From Trileptium ribeirensis (taxonomy: Eukaryota; Nematoda; Enoplea; Enoplida; Thoracostomopsidae), in contig JASANE010025003.1 of NCBI GenBank assembly GCA_030248225.1, forward strand, positions 43,447 through 107,446: a stretch of 64,000 nt of DNA, read 5' to 3'. This document shows positions 35,210 to 47,920 of the stretch, in pieces. The position numbers and the translations under genes were made by a program. The notes below the pieces were generated by a model. That model was given only the letters and a program-made list of their open reading frames with translations. It was not told the DNA's origin and did no database searches. The stretch's first letter is position 1; each line of letters begins with the position of its first letter.

Positions 35210-36250
35210 GTGAATGAATAACTCAACAAAATGACATAAATAAAACCCACACTGCGAAGATATCGCAATTTTCGTGTGATTTGGGGGCCGAACCCTGCAG
35301 CATAAATAATAGCAACAGCAGTGCTCTATCTGCAGCTCCACAGAGGATGAATTGTTCCACAACACAAGCCCAATACCCACATATAACGCGAGCGGTTGCG
35401 GAAATATTGCAATTTTCGTGTATTTTGAGTCTCTTGGGCAATGAAAAAACCCGCGTTATAATCGTGTTATGTTAACAGCGGTATCTCATCTGCACTTTCA
35501 TTGATGGTGAATTGTTCTACAAAATTAGCATATCACCAACATAGCTCGAGCGATTACGGAGATATTGCCATTTTCGTGTTAATTTGAGCCCCATCAAAAA
35601 TCACCAAAATAATGACAATGGGGCGTATCATTTGCAGCTAAACAGAGGATGGCTGGATCTACAAAATGAGACCAATAACACTCACATAGAGCGAGCGATT
35701 GCGGAAATATTGCCGTTTTCGTGCATTTTAGGTCTCTTGGTAATGAAAAAACCCGCGCTATGACGGTGTTAAGTTAACAGCGGTATCTCATCTGCAGTTA
35801 CATAGATGATGAATTGTTCTACAAAATTAGCACAATATCACCAACATAGCGAGAGCGTTTACGCAGATATTGCCATTTTCGGTTCTCTTGGGCCCATTCA
35901 AAAACTCGTTTTGACCCAATCCTGCTATGTAAATAATGAAAACAGCGGCATGACATCACCAGCTCCATAAAATGTAAATTGCTCTACAAAATGAAGCCAA
36001 TATTAACCATATATATTCATTATGGAGATATGGCAGTTTTCCTGTATTTCTTATCTTTTAAAAGCCCCTTTGGACCCTGATGCTGGTCCAACAGGTGTAA
36101 AAGCTTTATATTACAGTGTTATAGACCCTTAACTGGTTTACAAAAGAACTAGATTTACCTGAAATATCTGCACCGGTTACTGAGATACAGTTATCAGTAT
36201 GTTTTTCGGACCCGTTTTTGACTCGACCCGAGCCCCTTCGACCCCCTTGT
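35210..36250 (+). repeat. Tandem array, ~155-180 bp units, locus 2
   Basis: Units share 'gatgaattgttctacaaaat', 'cacata..gcgagcg.ttgcggaaatattgc', 'attttcgtgtatttt', 'tctcttggg', 'cccgcg' and 'aacagcggtatctcatctgcag'. Landmarks for the 'gaattgtt' start lie near 35348, 35510, 35650, 35810 and 35980. These are the same unit type as at 15838-17070. The array closes with 'gactcgacccgagccccttc' near 36222, like the end of the first array. Confidence 0.8.
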
Positions 36251-36334
36251 ACGGCATAAATGAGTTGAAATCTGTTCTCACGTCTAACTAAAGAGCAGAA
36301 ATGGATTTTACTCTCAATAAAGCGTTTCGCCCAA

Positions 36335-36423
36335 TGTTAAGAATACATAACAATACTAAGCCTACCCAAATAGTGTTCGAACAGTCACCCTAGTTCCGAG
36401 ATTGACTTCTTATATTCACTGAG
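36335..36423 (+). repeat. Single unit matching 22258-22575
   Basis: The phrases 'ttaagaatacataacaatac', 'taagcctacccaaatagtgt', 'cagtcaccctagttcc' and 'tatattcactga' align with the two units at 22.3-22.6 kb. It follows array locus 2 by about 85 bases. Confidence 0.55.
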
Positions 36424-39400
36424 GGAGGTAGAGTTAGGGTAAGAATTTAAAGTAAATTTTTCTAAGATCGATAAAAATTCTAGAATAGTTCGCGAATAAC
36501 AGTTGAACAGCGGTTAATTTTTAGCGATACGTCATGTTGATGAACAAATAAATCATATTATTTCGATTCCTTTGCCTCTTCAATGGTAATATCACGGCAA
36601 TACATTAAGGGCAACGTCGCGGTCATTTTCAACACATTTCAAAGCACAGTACCTATTTTCCTATATAGAGCTTATAAGATAATGTTCAGTTTAAAATTTA
36701 CAGTTCCCGTTCCGATATTCGCTGATAAATAATTAAGTTGTATTATATATAAACTATTACACAGGTGTCCAAAGTCCGTCAGCTCTATCAGAGTGTTACA
36801 TTGTCTCAACATGAAGGGGAGAGTGACTAAATTTTTCTCTATTTTGCCACATTTTGCATAAAATCTATGCTCGCCGTCGTATCAGGAACTGTCATTTTCA
36901 CTCCATTCATACGTATGGCAACATGTTCCACTAAAGAATTATACTAAATGTTACCAATTGTAGGAAGCAAATTCCGCTCGAGCCAATCCCAATTATCACC
37001 GATATCTTTTCGGGATATAGCAGCAGCAATAACTATAATATTAAAAACAGAATATGCGATGTAGCACAAGTCGCTTTAAAACAAAACACTTAATCAAAAG
37101 CATAACATTGACACAGTAAGTAACCTTACAAACTTGGCAAAACAAAGGTGTTTCTCGGCATTCCTGGCTTATTGAATCGGAGCTAGCATAGTGAGCGAAG
37201 CTTCCCGAAATGGCATTTAATTGGGAAAAAAATAATGTTTTTGCTCCGCCTGGTCATCACATACCCATACTGTGCATCACGTAACCAAACATAGCCATCA
37301 CCAGAATAATGGATTTTTGCGAAAATTTATGTTCGACATGTAATGAAATGCAACTGTGCACCTAGCTTTGTATTTGCGCTGCTTGCAATATTCGGACCCT
37401 AAATTTTCACCAAATAGTCGTCATGAATTGGAGACAATTTCTGGTCACCCAACATTTTAGGGAATACTTTTGCCAGATGCATCGGATCGATACAAAATCG
37501 TCTCATTTAGAGATGCAACTTTGCTGTTTTGCATTTTGCCGCAGCATCCGTTTAAAGGTATGAACCAAAGTTTAAAAAGTACCAACATATTTACAAAACA
37601 ATTTTTTGTTGATGATTAGCGATATTATTATGCATTTATTTATCCCGTTAAGCATGTTGGTTTGTTTTAATCCCAAATTGGGTATGTTATTAACCTTGCG
37701 GACGGTACAGGAGAAAAATTTGATAAATCTCGCACCAAAAATAGTCACACTTGGCACATTTTCAATATAGATCTATGTAGGTCATCAAATCTGTCTATAA
37801 AGTTTCGCTATCGTCGAATGAACCAACTGTATTTGCGTCGTATGTATCAAATAAATCAAGTGTTGGGGTTCTACAACTGAAAATCACTCTTTAAATAATA
37901 GTTTTTCTTCACGATTTATAAATTTCAGAAGTTTCCGAATTTTGGGCGATGGAAGGACACAACAGGGAGTTCTTCGTTTTTGATATATCACAAAAATGAC
38001 CGTGGCGTTTCTATTGAAGTATTACACCTGTACCTACTGTGGGACTTTAAACGGGCTCTCAGGGACCTGAAGTTGAAACAACGAAACGGTCGCTAAGCGC
38101 AGACTAGCCATACCCGTTTCGTTTCGTTCAGGTATGGGAGTTACTAGTAAGGAAAACTTACTAGTTACTTCATCTGTGCGGAAAACGCCCTTTATGGGAA
38201 TGGAAAAGAAATGTTATTTGGAAAGGAATGGAAAACGAAATATTATTTGGAAAGAAAATAGTGTGTGGCTGTGTTAAATAGGTATGGTGATGAAAAATGT
38301 TCTGCCAATACAATAAAATACTGAGCCATTACTACACAAGAAAATGTGTCACGGAAATGCGCTTTGAGAAACGCACTTATTTGCTTGATGCCCTGGAGTC
38401 ACGTTGTTGGCTGTTGCGGTGGAAAACGCTCTAAAAGTTATTGTTTTCAATTCAATGACGTACTATACGGTTGGTTGGTTTTGGCGTCATAGTTAGTACT
38501 GTACCACAAGGAGACTGTGACGGAAAAATACTCTTTTCAGTACGAAACGTTTTGTATCCAAAGAAGATATGAAAATTTTTCAAACTGGTGCAGCGATTAC
38601 TCCTGACCATGTTCCCATATATTCACTTTATCAAAAAATCAATAATACGAGTGTGACAAATTCTGTAACAGGGGACAATCGCGCTTACAACATTAAATAT
38701 GTACACTTAAGGGTTTAAATCCATATGCTTTTTACTACGTAGACTTTTCAAAGCGAATAAAACCAGAATATTCATGAGTAGACTACCACTTTCCGCAACA
38801 AATCCCGGCATTGTACGTCTGATTTTATAAAACAAATGCAGCAATTTTTACATTCATAGAGTAGTCCATTTTCGAAGACTGAGGCAATTCATACGTATTT
38901 AATGATGTAAGCGCATGACTCCGGTTATACTATCTGTTGCAGTTTGCAGCAAACATTACCATACATATTATATTACTGGTTTTATGATAAAGCGAAAAAT
39001 AGGGAAACATCAGGGGTAGTCTATCCGCTTGTTTCAAAACTTTTCTATATTGAATACAAAAAAGTTTCTCTACTGAAAAAAGCATTTTTCCATCACAGTG
39101 CCCGTATAGTACAGTATTACCCATAACATCAAGACCAACAAACCGTACAACAAAATGGGAGATTGAAAACAAAAAAGAATTTCTCAACCGCAACAACCAA
39201 TGACATTTCCAATACATCAAGCAACTAGTTTAATTTAGAAACCGGTATATAGCTATTTTTTCATATCAACCTTGTAAACTTTTCCAATGTCAAACTTTTA
39301 GCCGAAAATGTCGAAGGATCGGCTGTTATAAGTTACAAGCACGGACAAAATTTCAAGTGAGCCTCGCAAGTTTTCGTTAAAACGATCAAACGATGTCATT

Positions 39401-39787
39401 AGGGCATAGAGGCAATCTGTCACTATATCTACCACTGGCGGAGTGTTTGTTAATCTATATACACTATTAAAACAGCTAACGCATGAACAATTTTTGCGTT
39501 AATACTTGATCTATGCTGCTTCCTTCCTAGACACAAATTTTCTAAAACTGCAAACATACCAACAATGGAATTTAAACTCGCTAGTCTGTATCATATGCCT
39601 CACCATTAAAACCACGTCTCTACAGCTGTAAAGAGCTTTGGTTAGTCGTCAACAAAAGTACACTAAAAGGAAAAATGCTGCCATCCGTTTTCTAAGAGAC
39701 TAGAGATAAATAGATTGAAAAAAGGATTTACCAGTTTTCAAAACCGCACACCAGCAAAACATGCGTCCCATTGCGCCAACCTAACTT
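36424..39787. other. No recognisable gene
   Basis: Frames reach at most 96 codons and show no motif. Small features are an imperfect hairpin at 38140-38168 (GTTACTAGTAAG / CTTACTAGTTAC, 5-base loop) and a 33 bp local duplication near 38200-38260 ('ggaatggaaaa.gaaat.ttatttggaaag'). Nothing else stands out. Confidence 0.45.
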
Positions 39788-40550
39788 AAACTGAATTCGG
39801 AGCTGGAGAAGCGCTAGCTTCGGAATTGAAGAATTCTCACTAGACCGCACTATGGTTAAAAAAGATGGGCGTCCGTTTATTTTTTCTCTGCAAACAAGAC
39901 TTCGTTATCTCAACGTAAACCGATATGGACGTGTGAGGGCTCATATGAAAGATTACTCATTATGAAGACACTGTAGATGTGCCTTTTGGAGGTTTTATTC
40001 CGATTCGACACACCCAGGTTTCACCACAAGGAGTCAAAGGGGGGTACCTAGGGGTACATGGCTTAAATGGGCCATTTTTGCTCATAACTCGGCAACCCTT
40101 GAACCGATTTGAATCATTTTGATGTCAAAATATGTACCCTAGGAAGCTTTATTTATGGGTATATAAATTGTTTTGGTCGGGTCCCTTTGGGACATGGTGG
40201 ACTTTAGCAAAAGATCAAATTTCTAAAATTTTGGTCAAAATTTGTCGAGGTGTAGCTATGTAACCACTTAAGCGATTCAAACAAAATTTGTTGTGTCGAT
40301 AGAGCTACTGCATGTGAGGTGTCAACAGATTTTATGTAGAACCCCTGGGTCAATTGGTATTTGAGGCCAAACTTGGGACCGACGCCATATATAGTCATTT
40401 GTGACATTACCACTTCTACCGGTATATTAATAGATTTGTGGCTCAAAATAAGTTCATATGGGTTTTCGTGGGTGCTGATTTCAAATCTTCACTGTATTTA
40501 AACGTATCTCTTCGTGTAGAGGTAGTTATATCAATAGGCAAGATAAGGCG
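39788..40550 (-). repeat. Dispersed 0.7 kb repeat, copy B
   Basis: This is the inverted partner of 14180-14878, about 60 bases longer because of small insertions, including a 'gtttcaccacaaggagtcaa' stretch near 40018. Outer limits are set where similarity to copy A stops: beyond 'gaattcggagctgg' on the left and beyond 'agataaggcg' on the right. Confidence 0.8.
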
Positions 40551-42707
40551 AGAGGTGCGAAAGCAACGAGTGTCACGCGGTGTGCAGCAAATTCTGTTTA
40601 TGTTTTCTATGCTAATGTGCTTTTGTTAAGATTCTTATATATACATATATTACATACATATGTTGCTCACGATTCGTAAGCAGTTCTGAGGTAGAATTAA
40701 CCCTCGTAGAATGCGTATTAGATATCTGACTATTACATTATGTTATCTAATGCATATATTATGCATGCTGTTTATGAAATGCCACAAGCAGAATATAGCT
40801 TGTAGTTTATGCAAAAGTAAACTTAAAATGAACCCACAAAAATTCTATTTGGTAGTAAAAGATGTTGAATAAAATCTTTGTTACGGAAAATTATTGCATT
40901 CGTATGCGAATAACCTAACCGAAAATTGGCAAATTAAAAAAAATATAAATGTATATAACTGAAATTCAATCTTCTGTTCGAACTAAATTATAGAGACTTA
41001 CAATTTGCGAAATACAGTTCATCGACAGATATCAATTCCGAATTTGAATTCACAGTGTTTGGGCACAAGTTTAGCGTAATAGGAACGTCATAAACAAATT
41101 GATCCTATACGTCACTTAGTGTTCTCGTCCTAAACCCACTAAACTCAAATTGTAATACTTTCATCTGCAAAAATTTTGCAATTTTGCCAGAACGTTCCCA
41201 ATCACAAAGTGGCTAGATTTCAATCACAACGCAATGCGTTCTCGACAATTCTGTGGCAAATTCGGATTGACCAAAAAGCGTTTCATAATAAATTCCTAGG
41301 AAAGTAACAAAACAAAAGTGTCGCTGAAACTAAGTAAAGTTTTGCCATTTCGCCAGTGAGCAGTGCCCCATAGTTCGCGACGAAATTACCCCGTGTTCGT
41401 GACCCCCATTAATTTCTGGTACCCCCGGTTCACTGTCCCCCTTTAAATTTTTTCTGAAAAAATTACGACGAAACTTAACCGTGTGATCCGGAGGAGCCCA
41501 CATTTCGTACGCCTCCCACTTCGATGGGGCTGCCCCGGTTCGGCCACCCACAAATTTTGACCCTACAGAAATCGCAGAAATTTACTCTCTAATTATTAAG
41601 GCGATTTACAGACAAAATGGAGTTATGTGTAGGAACAAGCCATACTTTCCTTTGAATTGTTTCAACATCTGCTGCCACCTATCTTAAATCGTGAATGCCA
41701 TTTCAATTCTTGTAGAAATAGCAAGATTAAACCAGTGGGAGCAGTTTGTGATGAATCTAAACTTAATCTAAGATTAGACAAAGATAACTCTGAATCCCGT
41801 AAAAAAATCCAGGTTCCGAACGTCAGCTGCCTCATCTGCTAACCATTCCGTCAAGAATGGCCTGACGAAAGCTATAAACTATAAAACGATCAAATTTGTG
41901 ACTATACGGTCTGTCTAGCCCCTGGTTTCAGATAGTATTTACATTCCATTTTCTAGAAGGCTGGTGCTATGGCCAAAATGTCCTTTGTAGTAGGGTCCAA
42001 TTTAATTTTCTAAAAGTTCTGAAGCCTTCCGGTTTTCATCCGCGGGTGGGGAGGATAGAAACAACCGATATAAACAAAATCAGACAATCAATGAAGACGA
42101 CATCTATGATATAGCGTTCGACTATTTATTTAAATTTTTCTGTTATATATAACAAGCTCATACCTACGGGGTTCTAACAATTATAGTTTATGCTGTGGTT
42201 GTTTCATACGAACACACTTCGAATTTTAATAGCCGATACAATTATTAGACTTGAAGGTAGATCAGCCCACGAGTGCGCAGTGAGCGGTACACATGCGAGC
42301 GAGAAACTTTTATAGTCATTGAAGTGTTTGAATGAATCACCTCGTCGTTTTAGCAATCTCGAAAACTTTTATAACTAAAGACGCGACAAACTAAAGCATT
42401 ACGTTATAAACCAGAAACGCATGCATGGGTAATGTGGGCGGGATCCAGGTGATACAGCTACATTCCGAAAAGCGTGATTCACTCACAGTTGCGTTCAAAG
42501 TAATTCAGTCTTCAGCAGCCTTAAAAACCTCTGTAATCGCAAATACAACAAAATACAGCATCAGATGGAAAACCCCAAAATCCTGCATGGTTAAAAAGCG
42601 GATGGTGCCAGAATTCCCAATACTATATCTAAAGATCTACATCTGTCAAAAACACATTTAAATGCTTTAATTGTCAGTATTCTCCCAAATCTCTATAATT
42701 TTATATG
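40551..42707. other. No recognisable gene; one GC-rich patch
   Basis: At 41355-41560 a C/G-rich patch with 'gtgacccccatt', 'ggtacccccggttc' and 'gctgccccggttcggcc' resembles the patches at 8135 and 11880. Frames are at most 78 codons and show no motif. Confidence 0.4.
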
Positions 42708-43112
42708 TGTAACAGATCCATACTGGATCGTTACGAGATTGATTAATCCTGGCCACATGCTGATGCACAACATTTATGAATTTGAGTTACTGATGTTTCC
42801 TGGAATTGAATCCCCAGCGACAATGGCTACAGGAACGCGAAGCCATTTTCCCGCCTCCGTATATATAATTGGAGCAGATCTGCAAAGAAGGATCTTTAGT
42901 ACCCACGAAATTGCGTGTCGATTGCCCCATACAAACGAACCGACCGCGCGAGACCCCGTTACCACCTCAGTTATAGCCACTATATACGTGTCACCAATAA
43001 CAAATCGCTATGCCCGCTAACCTTGCTATAACTATATATATTTCCAGTATTTCGGTCTGCACCGCCGACGTTTTTGGTGATCAAAATGGATATTGTTATT
43101 ATTTCAGGAACA
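42708..43112 (-). mobile_element. LTR-like sequence, family Y copy 2
   Basis: On the minus strand it begins TGTTCCTGAAATAATAACAA and ends ATGGATCTGTTACA. It has one copy of the 'atgttg...catgtggccaggatta' unit that is expanded fivefold in copy 1. A frame of 93 codons (42739-43020) runs through it but is not matched in copy 1. Flanks are not duplicated. Confidence 0.55.
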
Positions 43113-46100
43113 GATAATTGTTGTATATTATTATTATTGCTGTTCTTTGTCGTACCATACCGTTTGTTTTTGCCATAAAGGCACCCATCGCGTATTTCAC
43201 TAGTATATTATAACCATGATCATATCGACTGTTGTGTACCCGTTTGTATTATTTTTCTTACATATGCACGTTTGAATTGGTAACATGATTACACCCGTAT
43301 ATTCGATTTGTATCCATCGTACCGTATTTATATCGATTTCTTTGCATTCTTTTGATTGATTGTGGCCATAAAGGCACATATTTGTATGTAATTTCTTTGT
43401 ACTTTTGATGCTCTTCCCATGAACATCGTTGTATTTTGTTGTACATTTGATATTCGTAATTGTTGAGGTGTATGTGTTCGTGAGCAACCCATTCTTGATT
43501 AGGTCGATTTTTAGAGAAGAGTCAGCGATTTTGAGTCTAAAAATCAGTACTTTTTATGGGTAGAAATGTTCGGGTTTGGCGAGCTCTTGCCATACTCGAC
43601 CCGCGAACAAATAGGATGGTACGACTCCCTAATGCCCCGATATGCATTGGAAAACAGCCCTACCCCGCGCGATGGAACCGCGAAATTTGCCCCGATTTTA
43701 GTAGAAAGAATTGGCCGTGATGGAGACCCATCACGACCGTCCTCACAAGTGAGGACCACAAAAAAGTAACGGCTGTTCGCCCTATAGCGAGCAGCAAAGC
43801 AGTAAAATTTCTAAAATCAATAAGTAAAACTGGCCGATATCAAATTTACCAGTGTTGAAAAGTAAGCGAAACACTGGTAAATTGCATAGTGTATCAGCTA
43901 CCAGCGAATACTCGAATTTGACGGTCGCGGCTCCGGCCCATAACTCCGGAACCGTTGAGAAATCGAAAATTAGGAGCTTAACATTTTTAATAGAGAATTT
44001 TTCGATCTTTACAATGAGACCAGCCCGTGGCTATCCGATCAAGATCTACGGACGTATTAGCGAATAATCATGTAGGAATCCCTGAAAAAATCACATCTAA
44101 TTAAATAACTTAACGAATAATCGAGACAAGCATATATCAATGACATCATTGGGTTCCTTGCGTCCGAGGATTTTATTTGAGCCCGAAACGGACCTGCTGT
44201 GTCCACTTTCGGTTACCGTTTCCCTTGAAAATCGAAGAAATTATTCCCAGATAGGCGTGTAACCCGTCATTAGATTACTCTTGTCGAATCCGACACAAAA
44301 ATGTGCCCATCATCCCACGAAAAGGCAACCCGAACTCGCGGGAGCCGCACAAAACCCTTTAGTTACCTATCGTAATCCACGAAGGGCTCGCCTGAGAACC
44401 CACTTCCCCATTTTCTAGTCCTACAATGGACCTGTTACATATCAAAATGCTCGCACGGAAGAACCGACTCTGAATCCGAGACTCGTTTAGCACTTTGGCC
44501 ATCACTGAAATGAGACCATCTTTTACATCCTTTGCCCAAACATGTAAGTATATATGTATTTATGTAGGTTTGCACAAAATAGATATACATATTTATATCA
44601 TCTGATATTAAGTTTATATTAAATTTAGCTGGATCCACAGTGTATGTATTTATTATTTGCCATAAACGCCGGGTTAATTTCGGTATACATATTTATTAAT
44701 CAAACATTTTCAAATTTGAACTTTCACCGCAAATTTATATTAACTTTATTTATAGTTAATAGCAGAAGTTCCGAGAAACTTCTATCAGTGAATAAACACC
44801 ATTTAATATAAATTAAATATTAAAGCTGAAACTTTTATTTTTGCCGGGACCAGCCAAGTACCAAGCTTCTTAAGTAAATAAGCTTGACTTCTCAAGCTTA
44901 ATATAAATTTAATATTACAGTTTGTAGTTTAATATAAAGTTTGCAAGCGTAATATATAAAATAAATTTGAAAATTTGAATTATAAAGTAACACAAAAGCT
45001 ATATTAAGTATATGGATTTATTTACCAGTAAACTAATGGTCAAATCTGGAACCGAAATAAACCAAAGGACGCGCTATAGATTTCACAGAGAATCCATATT
45101 GTTATATTAATTGAACAAATAAGAGCTTTATATAAATTTAATATTAAAAGGTAATAAATAATTAAAGTTGGTCTAATTTTGATAGTGATAAGAAAGTTTT
45201 TGGGTTTAATTTTAGCTATAAAAGAAGTGAAATCGTCCCAAAAGTGCTGATGAAGCACTTTTAATGAAATTTTAATAGCCCCATAAATCAGTTTAATTGC
45301 CTAAAAAGTGAGCTATTTAAGCGGTGTCGAACACGCGGGATGGACGAGCGATGGACGTCGAACGATCGGATTCCAGTACGTAAGTGTGGACAGGAAGGCA
45401 TAGTTTAGTAACCGAGCGTCACTGATGTTAGATAGGATAAGCCCGGAGATAAGTTAACGTCTAATAGAACTGAAAGTGGAGTTTATTAGTCACAATCTCT
45501 CTTTAATGACTCCCAGTCCGTGCTTTTGTTTACATGATATCCGTCCTAGTTCGTCGCGCAGATACATAGCCCTGGTTAGCCGTTTTAACAATTCATTAAT
45601 ATAGTCGAAGTCATGCTGAACCTCAATTGGTCATTGAGTTAGGGCACAAATAAACGCGACATTCGCGTATAGATTTATTTTACATGCTTCCCTGCGTCGA
45701 GTTAGGATTCGAAACGCAACATTTGAGCCGACCGAGGTTAAATAAAACTTTTTCTCTTAATGAGTACCCAGAATGAAACTACGTACTATCCTTGGCCATG
45801 CCTTCCGATTTCAAGTTGATTAGGCAATACTGTCCGTAACCAAAGCACTTATCGAGTATATACATTTACGAAATTGTTCGGAATAATCATTACTATTTAC
45901 TCGTGATCGATGCCGAAATTTTACTAGGATGTTGACAGAGACGTACGCGTCGGAAGTGAACCCTAAAATCTCATCGACCATAAATTAAGATTGTTAATCT
46001 AATGACATGCGAGTGAGACAGCTCACACCGAGTGAAAATTTGGCAGAATTTTAGAACTACTCCAGGAACCTTGTTGAAATTTCACCGGATTCTTCGTAGC

Positions 46101-47920
46101 AATGCGTACTGCTGAAAACAACTTTAAAATGTAGCAATATGTCGTAATCATAAACCCGACGACCCTGAAAAGGCTTACCCCCAGTGTGAGCGTAAATTTA
46201 GAATATTTCGAAATTCCTTCAGTATTTAGCTGAAATTTTGCTGAGTACTAGCCTCGTGCCTGATCTTGTAAATAAGACCGTAAGATCGGACGAACCCGAC
46301 CGGGTTCGTTTGCCCGGTAACCCAAAGGGGTCCGCCCATGCGTAAAACTTTAATAATTAATAAATCATAATTCCTTCCAGGAATTTTGATGATTTTACTT
46401 TACAAATAAGTTCCCGTTAGGCCTTCCATTTGTGCTATTGAGCCCGCAAAACCGCAAATTCAAAAAAATTCAAACCCGAGCAGCGCAACAGCCCCTCAGG
46501 TTTTTCTACACAAATTACATAGACTCTCCCGCATAAGCGGTTTCACATAGTCAGGTTTTGGATTAGTTTCACCATATATATTTTTCAAATTTCGGTTTAG
46601 TTGTAGCAGCTTTCTCTCTGTGTATTTACATCAAGGCAGCACAACTGCATCGGTGTCTCGAAACTCCGATACGCTGCCGTCGCATAAGAAATATCAAATT
46701 TGCCAGAGTTGGTAATTTGATTGCAAACAATTTTTGTGCAGATTTTAACGATCTCCCTAGATGCGATATCGGGTCTATAAGGGTCCCGGCCCGACGGACC
46801 AATTTTTGAGAGGACCGTTGAGCCGGTCCTAGTAAGTCAAAACTTTAGGTCGAACCCAGCCTCCGTGCAAATTTTCACGAAGAAAGGCTGGCAAATTATC
46901 GAGAAATTCGAAATAGTAGGTTTGCCCCACCATTTTTATGGATTGGGATAAGTATCTTGGTCGAGGCCAAGAAACCGAATGAACGGAGAACGCAATTTAG
47001 GACAAATTTAGTAGAAAAGATTGTTATGGTTGTACCGACAACCAGACCCGACGTTTATGGTTCTGTTTTAATTGGCATAAAGTGTAGAAATCTTTGGATA
47101 AATCTAATGACAAAGAGATTTCTTCTAGTGAGCCTTTTTACATTGAGTGCACGAAACGTTACGCACATTATGACTCGTGTCGATGGCCCATAAATCGTTA
47201 CTTATAGGTTTAGTTGCAAATAGATTTTCGTTTAGTTCGACATAATTTTAACCCCTGTCCCTATGCCCTGAACTTAACATAAGCTCATGCAATCATAGGT
47301 TACGTATAGCTACACGATTTATATAGAGTAATTCGGTGGAGATAACTGGCATAGGAAATCATCACATTGGAATGCCTCTGTTGTCAACTTAAACGAGTTT
47401 CCCATGCCGCACTTGTACCATCGCTTCGTAGCGATGATGAGCGATTTGCAATAAGACAGTAAATGATTTTTACTTAGAGAAATCGAGTTAAGACATCCCA
47501 ATAGTTAACAAATTAGTTAAGTAACTTAAATATTTTAACCCGATTGAGCTTACGGCAATTGGGGACAGCTTCAGAGCGGTTCATTGCTCCGGCAGTGGTT
47601 CACTCGCAAGCTCAACCGTAGCATGCCCCGCTTTCGAGTTAAGATTAATTAAGTATTTAACTCGCGAGCCTAAAGAAATTGCATATAGGACGAACTAATA
47701 GTTTAACTAATTTTTGCCGAATCCGTATATAGTGTCTCCGCACTGGGCCGTTAATTATTGCGCTAAAGTGAGGATGCTTCTTGCCGAAGCTGGATGAGAA
47801 AATTTGTATATAGTACACTTGTGAACCCTTAGATCCGCACCAATCTTTAGAATCGATAGAGCATCTCCATAAGTCAAATTTAGATGCATTAAGAGTTTCT
47901 TCAGAGGACGAAAAACCAAG
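43113..47920. other. Long stretch without recognisable gene
   Basis: Frames are short and motif-free. At 44690-45130 the AT-rich word 'taatataaatttaatatta' recurs several times. At 43937-43957 'cccataactccggaaccgtt' matches the motif shared by the arrays at 1-1240 and 5880-6420. At 46280-46330 and 46770-46825 there are short GC-rich inverted words ('cgacccggtcgggttcg'-like and 'ggaccgttgagccggtcc'). I cannot assign any of these. Confidence 0.4.

Noticed and set aside
38140..38168. Hairpin GTTACTAGTAAG as a regulatory site
   Set aside because: It is a single short imperfect palindrome without context or second copy.
42739..43020. 93-codon frame as a gene
   Set aside because: It runs antisense through LTR-like family Y copy 2 and is not conserved in copy 1.
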